The position numbers and the translations under genes are program-made. The notes under the pieces were generated by a model. It searched no databases and was not told where the DNA came from. It saw nothing but the letters and a program-made list of their open reading frames with translations. This document shows positions 31,765-40,504 of a DNA stretch of 64,000 bases, one piece after another. How positions within the stretch are numbered: the stretch's first letter is position 1; the number at the start of each line of letters is the position of its first letter. This DNA comes from an uncultured Roseburia sp. (GTDB taxonomy: Bacteria; Bacillota; Clostridia; Lachnospirales; Lachnospiraceae). The DNA is taken from the NCBI GenBank assembly GCA_947647505.1, contig CANSKO010000001.1, forward strand, positions 1-64,000. The letters run 5' to 3'.

Positions 31765-34700
31765 ATGGAGCGAAAAATGGCAACAATGGACGGCAACCAT
31801 GCGGCGGCGCATGTCGCGTATGCGTACACGGACGTCGCGGCAATTTATCCGATCACGCCTTCGTCCGTTATGGCGGAAGTAACAGAAGTCTGGGCTTCGG
31901 AGGGCAAAAAGAATCTGTTTGGAAATACGGTGGAGATTTCCGAAATGCAGTCGGAGGCGGGCGCGGCGGGAGCCGTTCACGGCGCGCTTGCAGCGGGCGC
32001 GCTTTCGACGACGTTTACCGCGTCGCAGGGACTGCTTTTGATGATTCCCAATCTTTATAAAATTGCAGGAGAGGGGCTGCCGGGCGTCTTTCATGTGGCG
32101 GCGCGCAGCATTGCGACGCATGCATTGAGCATTTTCGGGGATCATTCCGACGTATATGCCTGCAGGCAGACGGGCGCGGCCATTTTATGCGCGTCTTCGG
32201 TGCAGGAGGTGATGGATTTATCTCCGGCGGCGCACGGGGCGGCCGTAGAAGGAAGAGTTCCGTTTATCAGCTTTTTTGACGGCTTCCGGACGTCGCATGA
32301 AATTCAGAAGATTTCCGTCTGGAGCGAGGAAGACCTGCGCGATCTCTTTCCGATGGATTCCCTGCGGAAATTCCGCGAAAACGCACTGAATCCGGAGCGG
32401 CCGTTCCAGTGGGGACAGGCGCAGAATCCGGATACGTTTTTTCAGGTCAGAGAAGCGGCAAACCGGCATTACGAAGCCATTCCGGGGCTTGTGGAGTCTT
32501 ATTTTGCAAAGATCAATGAGAAAATCGGCACGGACTATCGCCTGTTTAACTACTGCGGCGCGCCGGACGCCGAGCATGTGATCGTCGCAATGGGTTCCGT
32601 CTGTGAGACGATCGAAGAGACGATGGAACGGGCGCGGGCAGAAGGCGGAGCGCTTTCCTGCGCAGACCGAAAAGTCGGGCTGGTGAAAGTGCGCCTGTAC
32701 CGTCCGTTCCATGCGGCGTCCTTTTTGCGCTGCCTGCCGGATACGGTAAAGCAGGTGACGGTCCTTGACCGGACGAAAGAACCGGGCGCGCCGGGAGAGC
32801 CGCTGTATCTGGACGTCGTTTCCGTGCTCAAAGGAACGAAATTTGAAACGGTACGCGTCTTTCGCGGACGGTACGGCATCAGTTCCAAGGATACGACGCC
32901 GGGGCAGATTCTGGCTGTGTTTGCAAACAGAGAAAAAGAAGAATTTACGATCGGAATCCGCGATGACGTAACAGGGCTTTCCTTAGAGGAAATCGACATG
33001 CCTCATTCTGCGGCAAGTGAACTCTACAGCTGCAAGTTCTGGGGACTTGGCGCGGACGGAACGGTAGGCGCCAATAAAAACTCGATTAAGATCATCGGCG
33101 ACCATACGGATTTATATGCGCAGGCGTATTTTGATTACGATTCCAAAAAATCGGGCGGCCTTACGGTTTCGCATCTGCGCTTTGGGAAAAAGCCGATCCA
33201 GTCGACGTATCTCGTGCAGAAAGCGAATTTTGTGGCATGCCACAATCCCTCTTACGTCTGGAAATACAATATGGCGCAGGATCTGGTTTTCGGCGGAACG
33301 TTTCTGCTGAACTGCGCATGGGATGCGGCAAAAATCGGAGAGCATCTGCCCGGACAGATGAAGCGTTATCTTGCCGAGCATCAGATTCAGTTTTATGTGA
33401 TTGACGGCGTGAAAATCGGCATGGAGACCGGCATGGGCCCGACCAGAATCAATACGATTTTGCAGGCGGCGTTTTTTAAGCTGACGAAAATACTGCCGGA
33501 AGAGGAGATCGTTGCGCTGTTAAAAGACGCGGTGAAAAAGACGTACGGCAGAAAGGGAGACGACGTCGTTGCCAAAAACTGCGCCGCGATTGACGCCGGC
33601 ATGCAGGGAGCGGTGAAAGTGGAGGTTCCCGCAGACTGGGCAAATTGTGAAAGTGAGAATTTATTCGGCAAAGAAATCAAAGGAAGAAACGAATGCCAGA
33701 CCGATTATATCAATCAGATTCAGCGGCCGGTCAACGCGTTTGAAGGCAATAAGCTTCCGGTTTCCTGTTTTCTGGATTATGCAAGCGGAGCCACGCCTTC
33801 CGGAACGGCGGCATTTGAAAAGCGCGATATTGCAGTCCGCATTCCAAACTGGATACCGGAACACTGCATCGAGTGCAATATCTGTTCGTATGTCTGTCCC
33901 CATGCGGTCATCCGTCCGGCGGTGATGGACCGGGAAGAGAGACAGAAAGCTCCGGCGGGCATGGTAAGCAAAGATATGCCGAAAAAAGAAGCGTATCAGT
34001 TTTCGATTACCGTATCCGTTTTGGACTGTACCGGCTGCGGCACATGCGCGGCATGCTGTCCGGCGAAAGAAAAAGCGCTGGTGATGGAGCCGACGGAACA
34101 GCATTATGAGATGCAGCAGTATTTTGACTATGGGCGCACGCTCTCCAAAAAAGAAGATCTGGTGGAGACGTTCGGTCCCGCCAGCGTAAAAGGAAGCCAG
34201 TTTTTGCAGCCCCTGCTGGAGTTTCACGGCGCATGTCCCGGATGCGGGGAAACGGCGTACGCCAAGCTTTTGACGCAGCTGTTTGGCGATCGGATGTATA
34301 TTGCAAACGCGACGGGCTGTTCTTCGATCTGGGGCAATTCCTCTCCCGCCACGCCGTATACCGTCAATGAAAAAGGCCGTGGGCCGGCATGGTCCAATTC
34401 GCTGTTTGAAGATGCGGCGGAGTTTGGCTACGGGATGCTCTTAAGCGAAGAGGCGATCCGGAAGAGCTTAAAGCAGAAGGTGGAAGAAATCGCCGGGCAG
34501 ACAAATGTGCAGGCAGTGAAGCGGGCGGCAGAAGGATGGCTGGAAACGTATGACAACGGAAGGGAAAACCAGAAAGCGGCAGAAGCGCTGACAGGAGCGC
34601 TGCTGGAGTGCGACTGTAAGCTTTCGGGAGAAATTCTGGAGCAGAAACAGTTTCTGTCGAAAAAATCCAAGTGGATTTTCGGCGGTGACGGCTGGGCGTA

Positions 34701-35310
34701 CGATATTGGATTCGGCGGACTCGACCATGTGCTTGCAAGCGGCAGGGATATCAATATTTTTGTGTTTGATACGGAAGTGTATTCCAATACGGGCGGGCAG
34801 GCGTCCAAGTCGACGCCGCTTGGCGCGATCGCGCAGTTTGCGGCGGGCGGAAAAGATATAAAAAAGAAGGATCTGGCGGCGATCGCCATGAGCTACGGCT
34901 ATGTCTATGTCGCGCAGATTGCGATGGGCGCCGATTATAACCAGTGCGTCCGCGCCATTACGGAAGCGGAGGCGTATCCGGGACCGTCATTGATCTTAGC
35001 CTATGCGCCCTGTATCAACCAGGGAATCAAGTCGGGCATGCAGATGGCGCAGGAGGAAGAAAAGCTGGCGGTGCAGGCCGGGTATTTCCATCTGTTTCGT
35101 TACCAGCCGGCGATCGGAGCAATGGAAGAGCCGACGTTCCATCTTGACAGCAGGGAGCCAAAAGGCGATTTCTTTGATTTCTTAAACGGAGAGGTGCGTT
35201 ACAGCGCGCTTGCGAGAAGCAATCCAACGCGCGCCAGAGAGCTGTTTGAACGGGCGAAGAAGGATGCGGAGGAGAAGTATAAGCAGCTGAAAGAAAAAGC
35301 GGGCGCATAA
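31765..35310 (+). CDS. nifJ: Pyruvate:ferredoxin (flavodoxin) oxidoreductase
   Basis: A single-chain PFOR of 1181 residues that converts pyruvate and CoA to acetyl-CoA and CO2 while reducing ferredoxin. The pyruvate-binding domain starts 'DGNHAAAHVAYAYTDVAAIYPITPS'-like within residues 8-35. Two ferredoxin-type 4Fe-4S clusters are seen near 700-780 ('CIECNICSYVCP', 'CTGCGTCAACCP'). Thiamine diphosphate-domain motifs are 'CPGCGETAYAKLL', 'GCSSIWG' and 'GGDGWAYDIGFGG'. Length is normal. The ATG at 31765 is chosen because AGAGG lies 9 bases upstream; an ATG at 31756 directly abuts that site. The gene marks a strict anaerobe with pyruvate-based fermentation. Confidence 0.97.
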   Translation: MERKMATMDGNHAAAHVAYAYTDVAAIYPITPSSVMAEVTEVWASEGKKNLFGNTVEISEMQSEAGAAGAVHGALAAGALSTTFTASQGLLLMIPNLYKIAGEGLPGVFHVAARSIATHALSIFGDHSDVYACRQTGAAILCASSVQEVMDLSPAAHGAAVEGRVPFISFFDGFRTSHEIQKISVWSEEDLRDLFPMDSLRKFRENALNPERPFQWGQAQNPDTFFQVREAANRHYEAIPGLVESYFAKINEKIGTDYRLFNYCGAPDAEHVIVAMGSVCETIEETMERARAEGGALSCADRKVGLVKVRLYRPFHAASFLRCLPDTVKQVTVLDRTKEPGAPGEPLYLDVVSVLKGTKFETVRVFRGRYGISSKDTTPGQILAVFANREKEEFTIGIRDDVTGLSLEEIDMPHSAASELYSCKFWGLGADGTVGANKNSIKIIGDHTDLYAQAYFDYDSKKSGGLTVSHLRFGKKPIQSTYLVQKANFVACHNPSYVWKYNMAQDLVFGGTFLLNCAWDAAKIGEHLPGQMKRYLAEHQIQFYVIDGVKIGMETGMGPTRINTILQAAFFKLTKILPEEEIVALLKDAVKKTYGRKGDDVVAKNCAAIDAGMQGAVKVEVPADWANCESENLFGKEIKGRNECQTDYINQIQRPVNAFEGNKLPVSCFLDYASGATPSGTAAFEKRDIAVRIPNWIPEHCIECNICSYVCPHAVIRPAVMDREERQKAPAGMVSKDMPKKEAYQFSITVSVLDCTGCGTCAACCPAKEKALVMEPTEQHYEMQQYFDYGRTLSKKEDLVETFGPASVKGSQFLQPLLEFHGACPGCGETAYAKLLTQLFGDRMYIANATGCSSIWGNSSPATPYTVNEKGRGPAWSNSLFEDAAEFGYGMLLSEEAIRKSLKQKVEEIAGQTNVQAVKRAAEGWLETYDNGRENQKAAEALTGALLECDCKLSGEILEQKQFLSKKSKWIFGGDGWAYDIGFGGLDHVLASGRDINIFVFDTEVYSNTGGQASKSTPLGAIAQFAAGGKDIKKKDLAAIAMSYGYVYVAQIAMGADYNQCVRAITEAEAYPGPSLILAYAPCINQGIKSGMQMAQEEEKLAVQAGYFHLFRYQPAIGAMEEPTFHLDSREPKGDFFDFLNGEVRYSALARSNPTRARELFERAKKDAEEKYKQLKEKAGA

Positions 35311-35340
35311 TGCGCAGAGGATAACGGATGTCCGGTAAAA

Positions 35341-35380
35341 GCAATTTTCTGACGCGCCCAAAAGCGCGTCAGAAAATTGC
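35341..35380. repeat. Perfect 17-bp palindrome behind nifJ
   Basis: Bases 35341-35357 pair perfectly with 35364-35380 around the loop CCAAAA. There is no T tract after it, so it is not a standard terminator, and its right end overlaps the -35 box of the next promoter. It may block read-through from nifJ, end the mRNA, or bind a regulator of the GH43-like gene. Confidence 0.75.
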
Positions 35381-35405
35381 AATCCGCTTCCGTTCATTGT
35401 ATACT
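35377..35405 (+). promoter_or_regulatory. SigA-type promoter of the GH43-like gene
   Basis: TTGCAA at 35377-35382, a 17-base spacer and TATACT at 35400-35405. Start expected near 35412, about 40 bases before the ATG. The -35 box lies inside the right arm of the palindrome. Confidence 0.7.
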
Positions 35406-35452
35406 GAAAAACGGCCGGAGCACATACGAAAAAAGAAAGGGGAAGATGCGGC

Positions 35453-36553
35453 ATGGAACACGAAAAGGAGACATTCAGCGGCACGGCGGGCGCGCGCATG
35501 TATGACGAGGAAGGAGGGCGCATTCAGGCGCATGGCGGACAGATACAGAAATTTACGGTAGACGGCGTGGAAAGATGGTATTGGATCGGAGAAGATAAAA
35601 CGGATGGCTATCGTCCCTGCGGCGGGATCCATATGTACAGTTCAGACGATCTGCATCACTGGAAGGATGAAGGCGTTATACTGAGGACAATGCAGTCGCC
35701 GGAAGCGTTTTCGGAGGATTATTTTCAGGCGCTTTACGGAGCCTGTCCGGAGGAAGAAAAAAAGAGGATTTTCATTGATCTGGATCGCAATAACTGCGTA
35801 ATCGAACGTCCGAAAATGCTGTATAATAAAAAGACGGGCAAATATGTCATCTGGTTTCACGCGGATGGACGCGCGCCCGGCTGCGACGGCGATTATGGAA
35901 AGGCGAAAGCCGGCGTCGCCATTGGAGACAGCCCGACGGGAGCGTTTCGTCTGCTTGGCAGCTATAAGCTGCATTATCATGACGATCCGGATGCGGAGTA
36001 TGGTTTTGACGGCTGGGAAAACAGGGGTTCCGTGCGGGATCTGAATGTGTTTGTGGACAGAGACGATACGGCTTACGTGATTTATTCGTCCGAAGGAAAC
36101 AGGACGACGTTTATTTCCAGATTAAACGAGTCGTATACGGCGCTTGCCACAGAACCGCAGAACGCGCGGGAGGGCGTGGATTTCACCAGAAATTTCATTG
36201 GAGGCTTTAAAGAAGCGCATGCCATGTTTCGCCGCGGGGAGGACTATTATCTGATTCAGTCCGGCTGTACGGGGTGGAGCCCCAATCCGGCCAGTTACGC
36301 CATAGCAAAGCATCCGATGGGGCCGTGGAGGGAAATGGGCGATCCGTGCGCGGATAAGGGAAGAGAGACGACGTACGATTCGCAAAGCTCCTGCGTCGTG
36401 GCAGTCGATGAAAAACGGGATGCGTATCTGTATATGGGCGACCGGTGGAATGAGAATGATCTGGGCGATTCCCGGTACATATGGCTTCCGGTCGTATTTT
36501 TGCCGGAAGGCAAAATCGCCCTGCCAAACATGGAAAACTGGACAAAAAAATGA
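35453..36553 (+). CDS. Glycoside hydrolase family 43-like protein (five-bladed beta-propeller)
   Basis: A 366-residue protein without signal peptide, so cytoplasmic. It has the propeller pattern of GH43: 'IQAHGGQIQKF' at the first blade, 'YSSDDLHHWKDEGV', 'ERPKMLYNKKTGKYVIWFH', 'DSPTGAFRLLGSYKL', 'RDLNVFVDRDDTAYVIYSS' and 'EAHAMFRRGEDYYLIQSG'. 'AHGG' near the start and 'RDLN..VD.D' in the middle resemble the exo-galactanase-like GH43 branch. The acid and base residues cannot be named with certainty from sequence alone. It would cut an imported oligosaccharide; no sugar transporter or regulator is adjacent. GGGGAAG precedes the ATG. Confidence 0.78.
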   Translation: MEHEKETFSGTAGARMYDEEGGRIQAHGGQIQKFTVDGVERWYWIGEDKTDGYRPCGGIHMYSSDDLHHWKDEGVILRTMQSPEAFSEDYFQALYGACPEEEKKRIFIDLDRNNCVIERPKMLYNKKTGKYVIWFHADGRAPGCDGDYGKAKAGVAIGDSPTGAFRLLGSYKLHYHDDPDAEYGFDGWENRGSVRDLNVFVDRDDTAYVIYSSEGNRTTFISRLNESYTALATEPQNAREGVDFTRNFIGGFKEAHAMFRRGEDYYLIQSGCTGWSPNPASYAIAKHPMGPWREMGDPCADKGRETTYDSQSSCVVAVDEKRDAYLYMGDRWNENDLGDSRYIWLPVVFLPEGKIALPNMENWTKK

Positions 36554-36578
36554 CAAAAATTTGGGCGATGTTTACTAC

Positions 36579-36607
36579 TTTACAAGGATTGTCGATAATG
36601 CTACAAT
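36579..36607 (+). promoter_or_regulatory. SigA-type promoter before the coiled-coil protein gene
   Basis: TTTACA at 36579-36584, 17-base spacer, TACAAT at 36602-36607; a second TACAAT follows at 36610-36615. The start would lie about 60 bases before the ATG at 36677. Confidence 0.6.
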
Positions 36608-36676
36608 CATACAATAGAGAATCCATGACAGAGCAGTGCGGGGATACCGTTTGCGGACCTTTGGAGGACGCATTTT

Positions 36677-37366
36677 ATGAAAAAGATGGCACGAAAGTTA
36701 AAGGAATTTGCAGACCGCCGGAAAACAGATCGAGAAAGGAAAACAGAAGACGTGGGAAAAGAAGATTTTTTATTAAACCAGATTGACGAGTTCAGAGAAA
36801 AGGCGAGACAGCTTCAGGAGCTGCTTTCTTCAAAAGAGAACAAAGTGCAGGAATTGCAGGAGATCGTAGCGGAGCGGGAAGGAAAGGCAAAAGAGCTTTC
36901 GGATATGATCGAAGAAAGGCAGGATGCCGCCGACCGCGTCGTTGCCGGCGTAGGGCTTCAGATTGACGCCATGATTGAGAAAGTGGACGCAAGGCTGAAC
37001 GAGCTGAACGAGACATTTGCGGAACGTCTGGCGGAAAATGCGGTCAGCAGCGCGGATCAGAATGAAGAGGTGCGGAATCTGATCAGGGAGCAGAATGCCA
37101 AACTGACTGAGACGGTGAAGGAACTGAACGGACAGTTTGACCGGGTGAAGAGCGAAATCTGCGAAAAGATACATACAGAGGACGTCAAGTGCTATCGCAA
37201 TATGCAGACGCTGATTGAGGCGTCGGATCAGAAAATAGAGCAGCTGAAAGAGGAGATGTCGGGGGTTTCTTCTGTCAAAACCAGGCTTGCGATCGTGATC
37301 GCACTGTCCGTTTTCAATCTTGCGGGCGTGTTGGGCGTGATTGCCAGCATATTTGGTTTTATTTAA
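36677..37366 (+). CDS. Coiled-coil protein with a C-terminal membrane anchor
   Basis: 229 residues, highly charged and helical from about 15 to 200 with heptad-like spacing ('KARQLQELLSSKENKVQELQ'). A single hydrophobic helix at 207-228 ('LAIVIALSVFNLAGVLGVIA') ends at the stop, so it is tail-anchored with a cytoplasmic coiled coil. I do not recognise a family; similar proteins occur as hypothetical genes in Lachnospiraceae. TTGGAGGA lies 8 bases before the ATG, and it has its own promoter. A role as a scaffold or tether is possible but not shown. Confidence 0.7.
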   Translation: MKKMARKLKEFADRRKTDRERKTEDVGKEDFLLNQIDEFREKARQLQELLSSKENKVQELQEIVAEREGKAKELSDMIEERQDAADRVVAGVGLQIDAMIEKVDARLNELNETFAERLAENAVSSADQNEEVRNLIREQNAKLTETVKELNGQFDRVKSEICEKIHTEDVKCYRNMQTLIEASDQKIEQLKEEMSGVSSVKTRLAIVIALSVFNLAGVLGVIASIFGFI

Positions 37367-37542
37367 AATACAGGTAACATTTTTGCAGGTCAGGAATATA
37401 TTTTTATGAAAGCAGAATGGGATGCCTGCAAGGTCTGGCGCATGGTTGGAAGTATGGATGCTGCGGCATCGCAAAAAGCGGTACAAAAGGGCTTTGCGGG
37501 GCATCCCTGTTTGCTTTTTTCAAAAGACAGGGAGGCATGGGA

Positions 37543-39189
37543 ATGGAGCAGGAAAGAAAAGTATGGGTTATAGGGCATAAAAACCCGGATACGGATTCCA
37601 TCTGTGCGGCGATTGCCTATGCCGATCTGAAAAACAAAGTCAGCAGCGTCAGGCATGAAGCAAAACGCGCGGGAAGCATCAATGAAGAGACAAGGTATGT
37701 GCTGGATTATTTTCAAATGGAAGAGCCAGAGCTTGTCACAGACGTGCGGGCGCAGATGAAGGACATATCGTTTCGGAGAACGGCGGGCGTAAAAGACCAT
37801 ATTTCTCTGAAGCGGGCGTGGGAGCTGATGAAAGCGGAAGACGTCGTGACGCTTCCCGTGATCGGTTCGAATAACAGGCTTCGCGGCCTGATTGTGACGA
37901 GCGATATCGCGACGTCCTATATGGACGTATATGACAATCAGATTCTTGCTACGGCGAAAACGCTCTATAAAAATATTGCAGAGACGCTTTCCGGCAATGT
38001 TCTGGCGGGTAACGCGCACGCTTATTTTATGAAAGGAAGAGTTGTTGCAGAGACGTCAAGTCCCGGCTGGATGGAAGAATACATGAGGCCGGAGGACCTT
38101 GTCATAATGGGTGGGAGCTCCGTATCCCAGATGCGCGCGATCGAGCGGAATGCAAGCTGTATTGTCGTCTGTCAGGGCCTGTCTGTCAGTCCTGAGGTTT
38201 TAAAAGCCGCGGAGCGGCGGGACTGCGTGGTGATCGGAACGCCGTTTGACACGTTTACGGCGGCGCGTCTGATGAATCAGAGCATGCCGATCAAGCATTT
38301 TATGACGAAGAAAAATCTGATTCAGTTTAACCTGGAAGATTTTGTAGATGATGTCCGGCTTGTCATGTCGAATGTGCGCCATCGTGATTTTCCGATTATA
38401 GATGAAGAAAGCCGTTACGTTGGCATGGTTTCCAGAAGATATCTGTTAAATACGCAGAAAAAGAAAATCATTCTGGTCGATCACAACGAAAAGACGCAGG
38501 CGGTAGACGGGATTTCAGGGGCGGAAATTCTGGAAATTATCGATCATCACAGGCTTGGAAGCCTTGAGACGATGTCGCCGGTATTTTTTCGGAATCAGCC
38601 GCTTGGATGCACATCGACAATTGTTTTTCAGATGTATCATGAAAAAGGCGTGGAAATTCCGGAAAAGATTGCGGGAATTTTATGCGCGGCCATTCTTTCG
38701 GATACCCTGATGTTTCGTTCGCCTACCTGTACGGCAATTGATAAGGCCGCGGCGGAAGAATTGGCGAATATTGCCGGGATTGATATTGAAATACTTGCAA
38801 AGAATATGTTTCAGGCGGGCAGCGATTTTAACCGCAAAACGCCGGAAGAGATTTTTTATCAGGATTTTAAAACGTTTTCATCGGGAAAATATGAATTTGG
38901 CGTGGCGCAGCTTAGCGCCATGAGCAGAGAAGAACTGAATGCGGTGGGGGAAAAATTAAATGGTTTTGTCAAAGCCGTGCTGAAAGAACGCAAGTTGGAC
39001 ATGGTGTTTGTCATGCTGACCGATATTCTGGAAGAATCCACGATATTGATCGGTGAAGGAGACGATGCGGAGGCAGTGATCAACGGGGCGTTTTCTGCCC
39101 GGAGAGAAGAACATGGCTATCTGCTTAAGGGTCTGGTTTCCAGAAAGAAGCAGTTGATACCGGCGCTTATGGCGGCTATGCAGGAATAA
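37543..39189 (+). CDS. ppaC: Manganese-dependent inorganic pyrophosphatase with CBS and DRTGG domains
   Basis: A 548-residue family II pyrophosphatase with a regulatory insert. The DHH catalytic domain starts 'VWVIGHKNPDTDSICAAIAY' (metal His and Asp residues). It is interrupted by CBS 1 (about 65-125), a DRTGG-like domain (150-245) and CBS 2 (250-305), then resumes with 'EIIDHHRLGS' and the C-terminal DHHA2 part. CBS pairs in this subfamily bind adenine nucleotides and set activity. It hydrolyses PPi in the cytoplasm. The ATG at 37543 is chosen with GGGAGG 7 bases upstream; another ATG is at 37537, and an in-frame ATG at 37417 adds residues foreign to the family. Confidence 0.93.
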   Translation: MEQERKVWVIGHKNPDTDSICAAIAYADLKNKVSSVRHEAKRAGSINEETRYVLDYFQMEEPELVTDVRAQMKDISFRRTAGVKDHISLKRAWELMKAEDVVTLPVIGSNNRLRGLIVTSDIATSYMDVYDNQILATAKTLYKNIAETLSGNVLAGNAHAYFMKGRVVAETSSPGWMEEYMRPEDLVIMGGSSVSQMRAIERNASCIVVCQGLSVSPEVLKAAERRDCVVIGTPFDTFTAARLMNQSMPIKHFMTKKNLIQFNLEDFVDDVRLVMSNVRHRDFPIIDEESRYVGMVSRRYLLNTQKKKIILVDHNEKTQAVDGISGAEILEIIDHHRLGSLETMSPVFFRNQPLGCTSTIVFQMYHEKGVEIPEKIAGILCAAILSDTLMFRSPTCTAIDKAAAEELANIAGIDIEILAKNMFQAGSDFNRKTPEEIFYQDFKTFSSGKYEFGVAQLSAMSREELNAVGEKLNGFVKAVLKERKLDMVFVMLTDILEESTILIGEGDDAEAVINGAFSARREEHGYLLKGLVSRKKQLIPALMAAMQE

Positions 39190-39219
39190 AAAACCAGAGG
39201 GGATTAAAGGATGTGATGC

Positions 39220-39912
39220 ATGATGAGGTTTGAAAAGATGGATAACGGGTCATTGCGCTGTACTTTGACCCAGAATGATTTGGAACAGAATGGCATAGAG
39301 CTGGATGATTTTTTTTCCAATACGCAAAATGCCAGAGAATTTTTGGAAAAACTGATTCGAATTGCAGAAGATGAGGTGGGATTTAAAGCAACCGGCAATA
39401 TGATGTCGATTCAGGCGGCCATTATGTCAGAAGATGAGATCGTACTGACGTTTTCAGAGAGCCAGGTCAGCAGTGCGGAAATTTTAGAGCATATTCGAAA
39501 TATGTTTGGCACGTCTTCCGGAAAAGAATCGGTTGTGGAAATATCGGATGTGAAGAATGATATATTAAAAGAAGCCGGAGAAAAAAAGCGGGATAAAGTC
39601 ATCGAGGGAGATATGGAAGGCTATACGTATCTGCTGACGTTTCACACGTTTACAGGCGCGAAAAAGTTCTGCAGGATTCTGCCGGAGAACCCAAAAGCAA
39701 AAAGCCGCCTGTATTATCTCGAACAGAAGAAGCAGTATTTTCTGTGGGCGGATTTAAACAACAGCACGAGAGGCTACGTATATGAATTTGTCGCAGCTTC
39801 GATGGAATATGCGAAAAGCATAGAAAAAGACAGCGCACGCAGTCGGTTTCTGGATGAGCATGCGCATGTAATCATCAAAGAAAAAGCGATTGATACGCTG
39901 GCGCGATTATAA
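39220..39912 (+). CDS. mecA: Adaptor protein MecA family
   Basis: 230 residues, with the N-terminal MecA domain ('MRFEKMDNGSLRCTLTQNDL'-type opening, 'FF....NAREFLEKLIRIA') and a C-terminal ClpC-binding-like domain ('YTYLLTFHTFTGAKKFCRI', 'YYLEQKKQYFLW'). MecA proteins present substrates to the ClpCP protease, including competence and stress regulators. Length and domain order are normal. AAAGGA precedes the ATG by 8 bases; the ATG at 39223 is an alternative. It follows ppaC by 30 bases and may share its transcript. Confidence 0.92.
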   Translation: MMRFEKMDNGSLRCTLTQNDLEQNGIELDDFFSNTQNAREFLEKLIRIAEDEVGFKATGNMMSIQAAIMSEDEIVLTFSESQVSSAEILEHIRNMFGTSSGKESVVEISDVKNDILKEAGEKKRDKVIEGDMEGYTYLLTFHTFTGAKKFCRILPENPKAKSRLYYLEQKKQYFLWADLNNSTRGYVYEFVAASMEYAKSIEKDSARSRFLDEHAHVIIKEKAIDTLARL

Positions 39913-39920
39913 AGGATACG

Positions 39921-39955
39921 ACAGGGGGCGTTCCAATGCGGAAATCCCCCTGTTC
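39921..39955. terminator. Hairpin between convergent mecA and DUF4364 genes
   Basis: ACAGGGGG at 39921-39928 pairs with CCCCCTGT at 39946-39953. An inner TTCC/GGAA stem is held by a small internal loop. The T tract is poor on the plus side (TTCTTGCGTTT). It can serve both converging genes. Confidence 0.65.
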
Positions 39956-39961
39956 TTGCGT

Positions 39962-40477
39962 TTAACGGATGAGCATGTCCATCAGGCAGGCATACAGGTC
40001 CATGTATTGTTCCTGCCAGTTTTTGCATACGGCGTTGGCCTGATCTTTCGTCTGTACATGAATTGTGAGATCGATAAGGGGCGCGTCCTTTTCCTTAAAA
40101 CGGCAGCGGACGTCATAGCCGGGGAACGTGGACTTGTAGAAGTCGGCTATGACGGCGTTTTCGTTTTTTATTTTCATGCCGTTCTTTTCAAAAAACGCTT
40201 TGACGTCCGCTTCAATGGCGGGCGTGATTTTGTTTTCAAAAAATTTCAGCGTCTCCACTCCGGCGGACGTAATGTGGTACTGCGTGTTATTATGCGTGGA
40301 TTCGGCGCGGATCAGTCCGGCGTCCAGAAGCCCGCGTATCATCTGCTGAATGGTGAAGTAGTCTGTATAGTCCTGTTCCAGAAAAAAATTGGTAATCTGC
40401 GTATTGGAAAGCGGGAAATCCACTTTGTTTAACATCGTCAGAACGGTCATTTTGTAGATGGTATTCGGATCTGCCAT
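39962..40477 (-). CDS. DUF4364 family protein (winged-helix type)
   Basis: 171 residues beginning 'MADPNTIYKMTVLTMLNKVD', typical of DUF4364. A PadR/MarR-like winged helix is suggested by 'YFTIQQMIRGLLDAGLI' and 'NTQYHITSAGVETL'. Likely a DNA-binding protein of unknown target, widespread in Clostridia. GGAAGGAGG precedes its ATG on the minus strand. It lies 27 bases after the malic enzyme gene and is probably in one operon with it. Confidence 0.87.
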   Translation of the reverse strand: MADPNTIYKMTVLTMLNKVDFPLSNTQITNFFLEQDYTDYFTIQQMIRGLLDAGLIRAESTHNNTQYHITSAGVETLKFFENKITPAIEADVKAFFEKNGMKIKNENAVIADFYKSTFPGYDVRCRFKEKDAPLIDLTIHVQTKDQANAVCKNWQEQYMDLYACLMDMLIR

Positions 40478-40504
40478 GCTGCCTCCTTCCGGTCGTTCGC
40501 AGGA

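Noticed and set aside
37429-37520. Inverted repeat GGGATGCC/GGCATCCC followed by a T run before the pyrophosphatase gene, as an attenuator
   Set aside because: The arms are 63 bases apart and the intervening sequence does not form a convincing stem, so the T run is probably incidental.
39890-40432. Plus-strand frame opposite the DUF4364 gene
   Set aside because: DUF4364 on the minus strand has a good ribosome binding site and family match; the plus frame has neither.
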